A stretch of 64,000 nt of DNA from Brevibacterium paucivorans (GTDB lineage: Bacteria > Actinomycetota > Actinomycetes > Actinomycetales > Brevibacteriaceae), in the NCBI RefSeq assembly GCF_016907735.1, contig NZ_JAFBCP010000001.1, positions 992,001-1,056,000 on the forward strand. The letters are read 5' to 3'. Shown in pieces: positions 53,786-61,167 of the stretch. The notes beneath the pieces were generated by a model, which worked only from the letters and a program-made list of their open reading frames with translations, had not been told where the DNA came from and did no database searches. The position numbers and the translations under genes were made by a program. Each line of letters starts with the position of its first letter. Positions within the stretch are counted from its first letter, which is position 1.

Positions 53786-54773
53786 TCGTGATTGCTCCAG
53801 TTTTGGTCGATGCTTTGACCGGGATCGCGTTGGGGTCGGAATCGTTTGAGTCTACATTGACAGTCTTCGAACCAGTCTGAGTTTGAGCTTCCACGGCGTA
53901 CGGGCGCCCGTCCGGCACGTCTTTTGGATCCCGAACCTCGATGTCTACTGCGCCAGTCTTGGCCCCTGCCCGGATGCTTGAAGGCTGCGTGTCTTCGTGC
54001 ATTTCATACGTCACCGCCCCGCTTGTCGCTTCTAAAGCAACCGCGCCGGTGACCTTCAGTTCATCCACTGTGACACTTCCCGTGCGAGCGCGCCCCGTGA
54101 AACTTTCCGCCTCACCTGCCGCGGAAATCATGCCCGACCTGGTGCTCAACTCCACGTTCTTTGCTTTCGCTTCGAAGTGAACCACACCCCGATCGCTCGT
54201 CACTTTCACGTCCTGGTAGGTGCCTTCGTCGATGCTCACCTCACCGGATTTCCATTCCGCCTGGATGTTGCGTGCTTTGCCTTCCGGCACACCGATCGTA
54301 ACCGTTGTGCTTCTGCCTGCCGTCCACTTGCCTGGGGTGTGCGTCACGTTCACCTGGTCGGCTGAGTCAGATGTTTGTGTTTCTACCTTTGGTGGCTCCC
54401 CCGAACCAACAGCCTTGTACTTGATGAAACCTTCACCTTTGGTGGGCACGACCTTGACATACACATTCTCCCCGTTCAGTTCCAGCGTATCCGTCGCTGG
54501 GTTGAACGGTATGTTCTTTTCCACCACCTCGACCTGCAGAAGCTGCACGGCCGCCGCCGCACCAAAACTCGCCGGCACGGCAACCGCCAGGCACACCACC
54601 GCGGCCACGGCAACGCGCCACAGAATTCGGCCCGTTGAACTTAGCGGTGGCGCAGGTTTCGTGTACTTCTTTGGTTTGGGTTGTTGCGGGTGCCCACCCG
54701 CCCGAGGTGGTTGCGGGTACGCGTTCTGCCCACCTGGGACTGGGTTTCCAGAGTAATCCGTTGGCATCGTCAT
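53769..54773 (-). CDS. DUF4097 family membrane-anchored beta-helix protein
   Basis: 334 residues. Pro/Gly-rich cytosolic start, one membrane span (WRVAVAAVVCLAVAVPASFG, about 54-73), then an extracellular repeating beta domain of the DUF4097/adhesin-like type: repeated units such as GEVSIDEGTYQDVKVTS, TGSVTVDELKVTGAV, TGAVDIEVRD and TGAITIDYTN. Such proteins often go with LuxR-type two-component pairs, as here: ATG 54773 is one base past the response-regulator stop, with GGAG upstream. Probably envelope-stress related; no direct evidence. Confidence 0.78.
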   Translation of the reverse strand: MTMPTDYSGNPVPGGQNAYPQPPRAGGHPQQPKPKKYTKPAPPLSSTGRILWRVAVAAVVCLAVAVPASFGAAAAVQLLQVEVVEKNIPFNPATDTLELNGENVYVKVVPTKGEGFIKYKAVGSGEPPKVETQTSDSADQVNVTHTPGKWTAGRSTTVTIGVPEGKARNIQAEWKSGEVSIDEGTYQDVKVTSDRGVVHFEAKAKNVELSTRSGMISAAGEAESFTGRARTGSVTVDELKVTGAVALEATSGAVTYEMHEDTQPSSIRAGAKTGAVDIEVRDPKDVPDGRPYAVEAQTQTGSKTVNVDSNDSDPNAIPVKASTKTGAITIDYTN

Positions 54774-54774
54774 G

Positions 54775-55419
54775 TCAGACTCCTAAAAACTTCAGAACAG
54801 CGAGGACGCGGCGGTTTTCATCGCTATCAGCCAGCAGACCAAGCTTGGTAAACATCGAACTGATGTGCTTTTCAACAGCACCACTGCTTAAGAACAACGT
54901 GCTCGCAATAGCTGAGTTTGACTTCCCTTCCGCCATCAACTGCAACACTTGGCGTTCACGTTCACTCAGAACCGCCAGCCCGTCCTTCTTCCGGGAGCGG
55001 ACCATGATCTGGGCAACCACCTCGGGATCCAAAACCGTGCCCCCACCCGCCACGTCTTCAACCGCGGCCAGGAAGTCATCCACATCAGCCACACGATCCT
55101 TGAGCAGATACCCAAAGTTGCCCGTGTTCTCAGCGATCAGATCAGACGCGTACCGTTCCTCCACGTACTGGCTGAGCACCAGCACACTCACCTCCGGGTT
55201 CTGGCTACGGATCAGCACCGCGGCCCGAATACCCTCATCCGTAAACGTGGGCGGCATCCGCACGTCCACAATCACCAGGTCCGGGTTGAGGTCCGTCACC
55301 GACGACAGCAGATCAGTAGCGTCAGACAGGGTGGCGACTACCTCGTGCCCCGCATCCGTGAGCAGACGAACAAGACCTTCACGCAACAAAACCGAATCTT
55401 CAGCAATCACTATTCGCAT
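54775..55419 (-). CDS. NarL/LuxR-family response regulator
   Basis: 214 residues. Receiver domain with the phospho-acceptor Asp in DLVIVDVRMPPTFTDEG near residue 51, the Thr/Lys switch residues in VLVLSQYVEE and GYLLKDRV, then a LuxR-type HTH: LSERERQVLQLMAEGKSNSA at about 150 and LFLSSGAVEKHISSMFTKLG. Overlaps the kinase gene by 10 bases, so the two form a pair. The target is probably the operon itself. Confidence 0.94.
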   Translation of the reverse strand: MRIVIAEDSVLLREGLVRLLTDAGHEVVATLSDATDLLSSVTDLNPDLVIVDVRMPPTFTDEGIRAAVLIRSQNPEVSVLVLSQYVEERYASDLIAENTGNFGYLLKDRVADVDDFLAAVEDVAGGGTVLDPEVVAQIMVRSRKKDGLAVLSERERQVLQLMAEGKSNSAIASTLFLSSGAVEKHISSMFTKLGLLADSDENRRVLAVLKFLGV

Positions 55420-56651
55420 GGCAACTCCACTGTGATAACCGTGGGACCACCCACGGGAGAATGAACATTGAACGTACCCCTGGCCGCCGTCACACGGTGG
55501 GCCAACCCAGCCAACCCGGTAGTCGAGCCGGCGGTCGAAAGCTGGGCACCACCTCGGCCGTTGTCACGCACCTCAATCCGCATGCGACCACCCATGTACG
55601 TGATACTCACGTGGCCTTCCGTGGCTTGAGCGTGCTTGCCCATGTTGGAAAGCGCCTCGGCGACCACAAAGTACGCGACCGATTCGATGTTTGGTGCCAC
55701 CCGCGGCACATCGACGTTGACCGTCACAGGCACGGCCGAACGGGCCGCCAAAGCCGAAACTGCCGCATCCAAACCACGGTCGGTGAGCACCGCCGGGTGG
55801 ATTCCCCGGACCAGTTCGCGTAGCTGAGTGATCGCGGCCTTCGAATCACTGTGCGCTTCCTCCAGCAGGGCGTGCGCGCCCTCCGGGTCACGAGCCACCT
55901 TCGCCTTAGCCATGCCCACCTTCATGGACAGGGCCACCAGGGTGGGTTGGACGCCGTCGTGCAGGTCGCGTTCGATACGTAGGCGCTCCGTGGTGGCCGC
56001 ATCTACCGCGCCCACGCGAGCGCGGTCAACCTCGGTGAGTTCCCGCTTCAAGGTTTCCGCCTGGGGCACCGCTAAGAGCCAGCGGTCAAGAGCGCGGTCG
56101 GCGATCGCGGCCACCCACAGACTCACAAACCCCACGATGAACGCCAGGCACCCGAACACAACGAACATTCCACGGGCCGGGCCTCGTGCCGGGGCGTCGA
56201 AGGCGATCAGAGTCGCATCTGGGTTAATGGCGCCGATGAACAGGAAAGTGGCGAACGTCGCACACATTGCGACGAGGATGAGTGTGAAGAGCCCCAGCAC
56301 TTGTTTGGAGAAGTGCAGTGCGGTTTCGCGCCAGAAGTACGCTTCGCCGGCGGCGCGGATATTGGTTTCTGCCCAGCCTCTGAAGCCAGTGCTGTTGGCT
56401 CGGCGTCGAGGCGGGAACGGAATTTCCGTGTTGTAGATCGCTTCAGAGCGACGACGCTCCAGGACATTGATACCGCGTTGCACCAGCACCCAAAAGAACA
56501 GGACGATGAGTCCCAGTCCACCGGCCAGCGCGGTACTGATGCCGGTTGTGATGACGATGAGTTGAATCCACAGCCAAACGGTCGCGATGATCCCCGAAAA
56601 CAGGACATTGAGCATGCCCCACGGGTTCGGGATGAGCAGTTCTTTCTTCAT
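55410..56651 (-). CDS. Sensor histidine kinase (HisKA_3 type)
   Basis: 413 residues. Two pairs of hydrophobic segments in the first 200 residues form the sensor, then the dimerisation helix with the phospho-acceptor His in RLRIERDLHDGVQPTLVALS near 230, and the ATPase domain with DNGRGGAQLS and STTGLAGLAHRV. Full-length. TAGATT ends 6 bases before ATG 56651 with no ribosome site, so it is likely leaderless. Heads the six-gene operon: kinase, regulator, DUF4097, DUF402, lldD, hydratase. Divergent from the orphan sensor gene at 56799. Confidence 0.92.
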   Translation of the reverse strand: MKKELLIPNPWGMLNVLFSGIIATVWLWIQLIVITTGISTALAGGLGLIVLFFWVLVQRGINVLERRRSEAIYNTEIPFPPRRRANSTGFRGWAETNIRAAGEAYFWRETALHFSKQVLGLFTLILVAMCATFATFLFIGAINPDATLIAFDAPARGPARGMFVVFGCLAFIVGFVSLWVAAIADRALDRWLLAVPQAETLKRELTEVDRARVGAVDAATTERLRIERDLHDGVQPTLVALSMKVGMAKAKVARDPEGAHALLEEAHSDSKAAITQLRELVRGIHPAVLTDRGLDAAVSALAARSAVPVTVNVDVPRVAPNIESVAYFVVAEALSNMGKHAQATEGHVSITYMGGRMRIEVRDNGRGGAQLSTAGSTTGLAGLAHRVTAARGTFNVHSPVGGPTVITVELPCE

Positions 56652-56798
56652 GCTTCCAATCTAGGTTTCGCCTACCGTTCAAGAATATGGTGCTGACCGC
56701 CAACCGGGGTAGGGAAAACCCCCGAGGCGGTGGTGGGGTTGGGTTTCAGACGGGGGTTTCTAAGGTTGCATGAAACCTTCGCCGTTACAGTGAACGCT

Positions 56799-57404
56799 AT
56801 GGATGAGTCACACACACCGTTGCGATCACGCACCAGGACATTCATCCTGTTTTGGATTTCGGCAATCACTGGCGTTGCCATGTACGTGACCCAACACATT
56901 CTGGTTGAACGTGGCGACCTCCCACGCTCCCTACCCACAGGCGACTCCGTTGGAGTCGTGACCATGGGGGTAGAAATCGCACTGGGCGTTCTCGCTCTCG
57001 CTCTGCTCCCCGCCGCTATTCGCCACGACCCCATGGAACGCGAAAAGTCCTACGTAGGCCCACCCGAAGCACTCGTCGCCTCACTCGTCATCCTGTGCCT
57101 GTGGTTCGTTACCCTCCTGGCAGCACCGGCTGGGGCGGTCGTGCTCATTTCACTATCCGCCAGGCTCTCACCCTCGTGGACACTGCCTGCGATCGCAGCC
57201 TCGATACTTTCGGTGGTCGTTCACGAACTCACTTACAGCCCACTTGCCCACGACTTCGACTACCGCGTGGCCCTTGGTGCCATCTGCCTAACCCTCATCC
57301 TCATTGGCATGGGCACGGCCCGCGGAATCGTTTTACGACGCCAACTCGTCCACAGTTTCCGCACCCGCCACGACGCAGACGAACAGCAGCACGCCCACAA
57401 ATAA
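56799..57404 (+). CDS. Orphan membrane sensor domain, kinase-less histidine-kinase relative
   Basis: 201 residues. About five hydrophobic spans, then GTARGIVLRRQLVHSFRTRH and an acidic/His-rich end. That RGxxxRRQLVHSLRxR stretch normally joins the membrane sensor to the HisKA_3 dimerisation helix of actinobacterial kinases; here the gene stops about 12 residues later, so the kinase and ATPase parts are gone. TACAGT ends 7 bases before ATG 56799 with no ribosome site, so it looks leaderless. Could be a truncated gene or a sensor that acts on the divergent kinase; the sequence does not decide. Confidence 0.55.
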   Translation: MDESHTPLRSRTRTFILFWISAITGVAMYVTQHILVERGDLPRSLPTGDSVGVVTMGVEIALGVLALALLPAAIRHDPMEREKSYVGPPEALVASLVILCLWFVTLLAAPAGAVVLISLSARLSPSWTLPAIAASILSVVVHELTYSPLAHDFDYRVALGAICLTLILIGMGTARGIVLRRQLVHSFRTRHDADEQQHAHK

Positions 57405-57463
57405 CCACCTCGGCGGGGGTGCGAAACACTCACAGACAGCAAAACAAAACCAGCAAAACAAAA

Positions 57464-57495
57464 CCGGCGCGCACCCAACAATGGGCACGCGCCGG
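57464..57495. terminator. Bidirectional terminator at 57.48 kb
   Basis: CCGGCGCG at 57464-57471 and CGCGCCGG at 57488-57495 pair, with an inner CCC/GGG stem and a 6-base loop. It lies between the orphan sensor gene (+) and the SDR gene (-); an A-rich stretch on the left gives a T-run to the minus strand. Confidence 0.75.
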
Positions 57496-57520
57496 CACTA
57501 CAAAAGAAACTCCCGAAATC

Positions 57521-58282
57521 TTATTTCGGAGCCATGCGGATTGCGCCATCCAGGCGGATGGTCTCACCGTTGATGTATTCGTGGGTGACAAGCATGTCAG
57601 CCAGCTGCGCGTATTCTTCCGGCGTGCCCAGGCGAGCAGGGTGCGGAATCGAAGCAGCCAAGGAATCCTGCGCTGCCTGTGGCAGACCAGCCATCATCGG
57701 GGTCTGGAAAATACCAGGCGCAATCGTGTTCACACGGATCTTGCTGGCAGCCAATTCGCGAGCCATCGGCAGAGTCACAGCGTGGACACCACCCTTAGAC
57801 GCGGAGTACGCGATCTGACCAATCTGACCGTCAAACGCAGCCACCGAAGCTGTGTTGATGATGACACCACGGTCACCGTCGAGCTCTTCGTTCTGCTGCA
57901 TCGCAACAGTCGCCAAACGCGAAACGTTGATGGTACCGATCAAGTTCACACCAATCACCAGCTTGAGCTGGTCCAGCGGAAGCGCACCCTTCTTGCCCAC
58001 CAGCTTGCCAGGGGTCGCAACACCTGCACAGTTCACAACAACACGCAGGTCACCCAGGCTGGTGGCCTTGTCAACAGCAGCCTGAACCTGCTCTTCGTTC
58101 TGCACGTCCGCAGCCACAAAGTGCGCGTTGTCGCCCAAGCTCGCTGCCGCTTCGGTTCCGACTTCTTCGTTCAAGTCGACCATGACCACTTTTGCGCCGG
58201 CTTCCAAGAAGCGCTTGGTCGTTGCAAGTCCAAGACCTGAAGCGCCACCGGTCACCAGTGCTACTGCACCGTCGAGTTTCAT
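57521..58282 (-). CDS. 3-hydroxyacyl-CoA dehydrogenase-like SDR (HSD17B10 type)
   Basis: 253 residues. GAVALVTGGASGLGLATTKR at the start, DLNEEVGTEAA for NAD selectivity, NCAGVATPGK, the catalytic Ser in INTASVAAFDGQIGQ, and YSASK with catalytic Tyr and Lys near 160. The layout GKLVGKKGALPLDQLK and IRVNTIAPGIFQTPMM is typical of type-2 3-hydroxyacyl-CoA dehydrogenases. Acts on short 3-hydroxyacyl-CoA. Start ATG 58282 has GGAGGTAAAGG upstream. Divergent from tetR, with an inverted repeat in the shared control region. Confidence 0.88.
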   Translation of the reverse strand: MKLDGAVALVTGGASGLGLATTKRFLEAGAKVVMVDLNEEVGTEAAASLGDNAHFVAADVQNEEQVQAAVDKATSLGDLRVVVNCAGVATPGKLVGKKGALPLDQLKLVIGVNLIGTINVSRLATVAMQQNEELDGDRGVIINTASVAAFDGQIGQIAYSASKGGVHAVTLPMARELAASKIRVNTIAPGIFQTPMMAGLPQAAQDSLAASIPHPARLGTPEEYAQLADMLVTHEYINGETIRLDGAIRMAPK

Positions 58283-58397
58283 ACCTTTACCTCCGGTTGT
58301 TCGGAGCACACCACCCACAAAAGGGCGCGCGCCACTTGACACGTAAAACCAAAACTCCTGGTTACTTCACCAGGCTATGGCCCAGTCTAGGACGCTC

Positions 58398-58415
58398 AGT
58401 TAACAGAACATAACT
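58398..58415. promoter_or_regulatory. TetR operator candidate between the SDR and tetR genes
   Basis: AGTTA-ACAGAACA-TAACT, the same half-sites and 8-base spacing as in the repeat upstream of etfB. It overlaps TTGCGT at 58415-58420, a -35 box that stands 17 bases from TAGGTT (58438-58443), the probable tetR -10 box. Autorepression is likely. Confidence 0.6.
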
Positions 58416-58472
58416 TGCGTCACATTTTCTGCATGATTAGGTTGTTGAGAAGCTCACGAAAAGGAGCCCAGC

Positions 58473-59180
58473 ATGACAAAGTCCAACGGCCGGGACCAAA
58501 TCCTTCAAGCCGCACTGGTGACGTTCGCACACAATGGATTCGACGGAGCATCCATTCGCGACATCGCACAGCGCGCTGACCTCAGCCTTTCGGCCCTGTA
58601 CTACTACTTCTCGTCCAAGAAGGAAGCACTGTTTGCACTGGTGGAAAAGGCCTACTCCACGTACAACGAACGCACGGCTGAAATCCTCGCCCAAGCCCCC
58701 GATGACGTCAACGCCCAAGTCGCGTACGGCGTCCAGCACCTGGTCAGTTACAGGTGTACCAACATCATGTACTCCCGCGTCATTCTGCTAGAAACCGGCC
58801 GGCTGTCCGGCCCCCGCTTCGCGCAAGCCCACGAAATGCAGCGCGAATCCAGTTCCGTGTTTGAAAAGATTATTGCCCGAGGTCGTTCCCAGGGAATCTT
58901 TCATGTTGACGACCCTGCGCTCGCCACCCGGTCGGTGAACGCGATGTGCAATGCGATACCCCAGTGGTTCTCACCAGGTGGCACATACACTCCCGAACTT
59001 CTTGCCCACAAGTACGTGCTGGCAACATTACGTATGCTTGGTTCTGAACAAGCACACAACATCGAACCGTTCTTCGACGGCAGTGTTGACGCTTCGGCCA
59101 ATCACATCGACCCGACTCCTGACACACCAGGCGACGCTAAAGGTGAGGCCAAAAAGGTAGTCCGTTTACCTCCTTTGTGA
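58473..59180 (+). CDS. TetR-family transcriptional regulator
   Basis: 235 residues. The N-terminal TetR HTH is clear: DQILQAALVTFAHNGFDGAS then IRDIAQRADLSLSALYYYFS, residues about 8-47. The effector domain is helical; FEKIIARGRSQGIFHVDDPA near 130 and a tail of 20 charged residues. GGAG upstream of ATG 58473. Flanking genes are acyl-CoA enzymes, so a fatty-acid or acyl-CoA ligand is likely (FadR/KstR-like), by analogy. Together with the CoA-transferase gene 13 bases later it may form one operon. Confidence 0.88.
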   Translation: MTKSNGRDQILQAALVTFAHNGFDGASIRDIAQRADLSLSALYYYFSSKKEALFALVEKAYSTYNERTAEILAQAPDDVNAQVAYGVQHLVSYRCTNIMYSRVILLETGRLSGPRFAQAHEMQRESSSVFEKIIARGRSQGIFHVDDPALATRSVNAMCNAIPQWFSPGGTYTPELLAHKYVLATLRMLGSEQAHNIEPFFDGSVDASANHIDPTPDTPGDAKGEAKKVVRLPPL

Positions 59181-59193
59181 GTCATTTGAAAGA

Positions 59194-60711
59194 ATGAGGA
59201 CCATGTCCCGCATTTTGTGTCCTGAACTAACCCACAAGGTTATGTCTGCTACCGACGCCGCCTCGTTTATCAACCACGGCGACAACGTCGGTATGAGTGG
59301 TTTTACCGGCGCCGGTTTCCCTAAAGCGGTCCCGCAAGCGCTCGCCAACCGGATTCGTGACGCGCACAGCGCTGGCGACGAATTTTCGATTGGCATGTTT
59401 ACTGGTGCTTCCACCTCGGCCGAGGTGGATGGCGCCTTGGCTGAGGTCGATGGGGTGCATCTGCGCACGCCTTTCAACACCGACCCGGACATGCGGAAAG
59501 CCATTAACGACGGACGCGTCGAATACATGGATCAGCACTTGAGCCACCTCGCCCAGCAAGTGTGGTTCGGTTTCTACGGCAACCTTGACGTTGCCGTCAT
59601 CGAAGTCGCAGCGGTGCTCCCTAACGGACTTTTGGTGCCGGGCACCTCGGTAGGAAACAACAAAACTTGGCTCGATCTTGCGGATAAAGTCATCCTGGAA
59701 GTCAACGACTGGTTGCCCACCCAGTTCGAAGGCATGCACGACGTGTACTACGGAACGCGCATTCCTCCACACCGCAACCCCATCCAGATCCTTTCGCCAG
59801 ACCAGCGCATTGGCGACCCGTACCTGCGGGTAGACCCGGACAAGATCGTGGCGATCGTAAAAACGGACGCTCCTGACCGCGACAACACGTTCAGCCCTGT
59901 CGACGACGCTTCAGAGGCGATGGCCGGATACCTCATCGACTTCTTGCGCCACGAAGTCAAAGCTGGTCGCATGCCCAAGAACCTTCTGCCGTTGCAGTCG
60001 GGTGTGGGCAATGTGGCCAACGCGGTGCTGGCGGGACTGGCTGAATCAGAGTTCGAACACATGACTTCCTACACCGAGGTCATCCAGGACAACCTGCTCG
60101 CCCTGCTAGACACGGGCAAGCTCGACAGCATTTCCGCCACATCGTTTAGTCTGTCGCGGGACGTGGCTGAAAAGTTCAACCAAAACATCGACAACTACAA
60201 GGGCCGCATCCTGTTGCGCACCCAAGAGATGTCGAACCACCCAGAAATCGTGCGCCGCCTAGGTGTTATCGCGATCAACGGCATGGTTGAAACCGACATT
60301 TACGGGCACGTGAACTCCACGCACATCATGGGGTCAAAGATGATGAACGGAATTGGCGGATCGGGTGACTTCGCCCGAAACGCGTTTCTCAACTTCTTTG
60401 TGTCACCTTCAACGGCTAAGGGCGGAAAGATTTCGTCAGTGGTGCCCATGGCCAGCCACGTGGACCACACAGAACACGATGTTCACGTGATTGTGACCGA
60501 ACAGGGAATCGCAGACCTGCGCGGACTGTCGCCTCACAAGCGTGCTCAGCGCATCATCGACAACTGTGCGCACCCGGACTACCGCGATGCCCTGCGTGAC
60601 TACTACGAACGCGCGTGCAAGAACGCGACCGGACTCCACACGCCACACATCCTGGAAGAGGCTTTGAGCTGGCACGTTTCACTGCGTGATACCGGCACCA
60701 TGCGGAAGTGA
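59194..60711 (+). CDS. Acetyl-CoA hydrolase / succinyl-CoA:acetate CoA-transferase
   Basis: 505 residues, the length of the Cat1/AarC (class I) family. MSGFTGAGFPKAVPQALANR at the N-terminal domain, GNLDVAVIEVAAVLPNGLLV, QSGVGNVANAVLAG near 270, the catalytic Glu in TSYTEVIQDNLLAL near 290, and GIGGSGDFARNAFLN and EQGIADLRGLSPHKRA in the second half. Transfers CoA between acetate and succinyl-CoA or hydrolyses acetyl-CoA. ATG 59194 or ATG 59203 may be the start; ribosome sites are close to both. An 18-base palindrome containing the octamer pair lies inside the gene at 59411-59428. Confidence 0.9.
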   Translation: MRTMSRILCPELTHKVMSATDAASFINHGDNVGMSGFTGAGFPKAVPQALANRIRDAHSAGDEFSIGMFTGASTSAEVDGALAEVDGVHLRTPFNTDPDMRKAINDGRVEYMDQHLSHLAQQVWFGFYGNLDVAVIEVAAVLPNGLLVPGTSVGNNKTWLDLADKVILEVNDWLPTQFEGMHDVYYGTRIPPHRNPIQILSPDQRIGDPYLRVDPDKIVAIVKTDAPDRDNTFSPVDDASEAMAGYLIDFLRHEVKAGRMPKNLLPLQSGVGNVANAVLAGLAESEFEHMTSYTEVIQDNLLALLDTGKLDSISATSFSLSRDVAEKFNQNIDNYKGRILLRTQEMSNHPEIVRRLGVIAINGMVETDIYGHVNSTHIMGSKMMNGIGGSGDFARNAFLNFFVSPSTAKGGKISSVVPMASHVDHTEHDVHVIVTEQGIADLRGLSPHKRAQRIIDNCAHPDYRDALRDYYERACKNATGLHTPHILEEALSWHVSLRDTGTMRK

Positions 60712-60753
60712 AAATTCAGCCAATCCTCTGAAAACCAGGGATACACTGACGGT

Positions 60754-61080
60754 ATGAGCGAACCAACAGTTACAGTTCCAGAAATCCCAGACGACGCTGT
60801 TTTCCTGGACGTCCGCGAGGACTTCGAGTTCGAAGCCGGACACATTGAAGGTGCGCACCACATTCCACTCAGTGAACTTGAACCGCGCTACGGCGATGTG
60901 CCCGTCGATGTTGACGTGTACGTCGTCTGCCGTTCAGGTGGGCGCGCCTTGCGTGCCGCCGCTTGGCTCAACCTCAACGGGTTTGACGCTGTGGTTGTCG
61001 AAGGCGGAATGGGCGCGTGGAACCTCGACCACGGACGGCCAATTGTGTCGGAAAACGGTCAAGAACCAACAGTAGTTTGA
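60754..61080 (+). CDS. Rhodanese-like protein
   Basis: 108-residue single-domain rhodanese. DDAVFLDVREDFEFEAGHIE then GAHHIPLSELEPRYGD, and the active-site loop CRSGGRALRAA with the persulfide-carrying Cys near residue 58, followed by VVEGGMGAW. Sulfur carrier or thiosulfate sulfurtransferase; partner unknown. TACACT ends 6 bases before ATG 60754 without a ribosome site, so probably leaderless. Confidence 0.9.
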   Translation: MSEPTVTVPEIPDDAVFLDVREDFEFEAGHIEGAHHIPLSELEPRYGDVPVDVDVYVVCRSGGRALRAAAWLNLNGFDAVVVEGGMGAWNLDHGRPIVSENGQEPTVV

Positions 61081-61167
61081 CCCCGAGTTTGATCTCCGCC
61101 ACCTAGTCCCACACTGATAGCCCGCATACCCGCCCACACCTTGTAGCACGACCGGAGTGAGTGAAAC

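Noticed and set aside
57095..58240. 381-codon plus-strand open frame across the terminator and SDR
   Set aside because: It runs antisense through the SDR gene and through a terminator hairpin; no motif.
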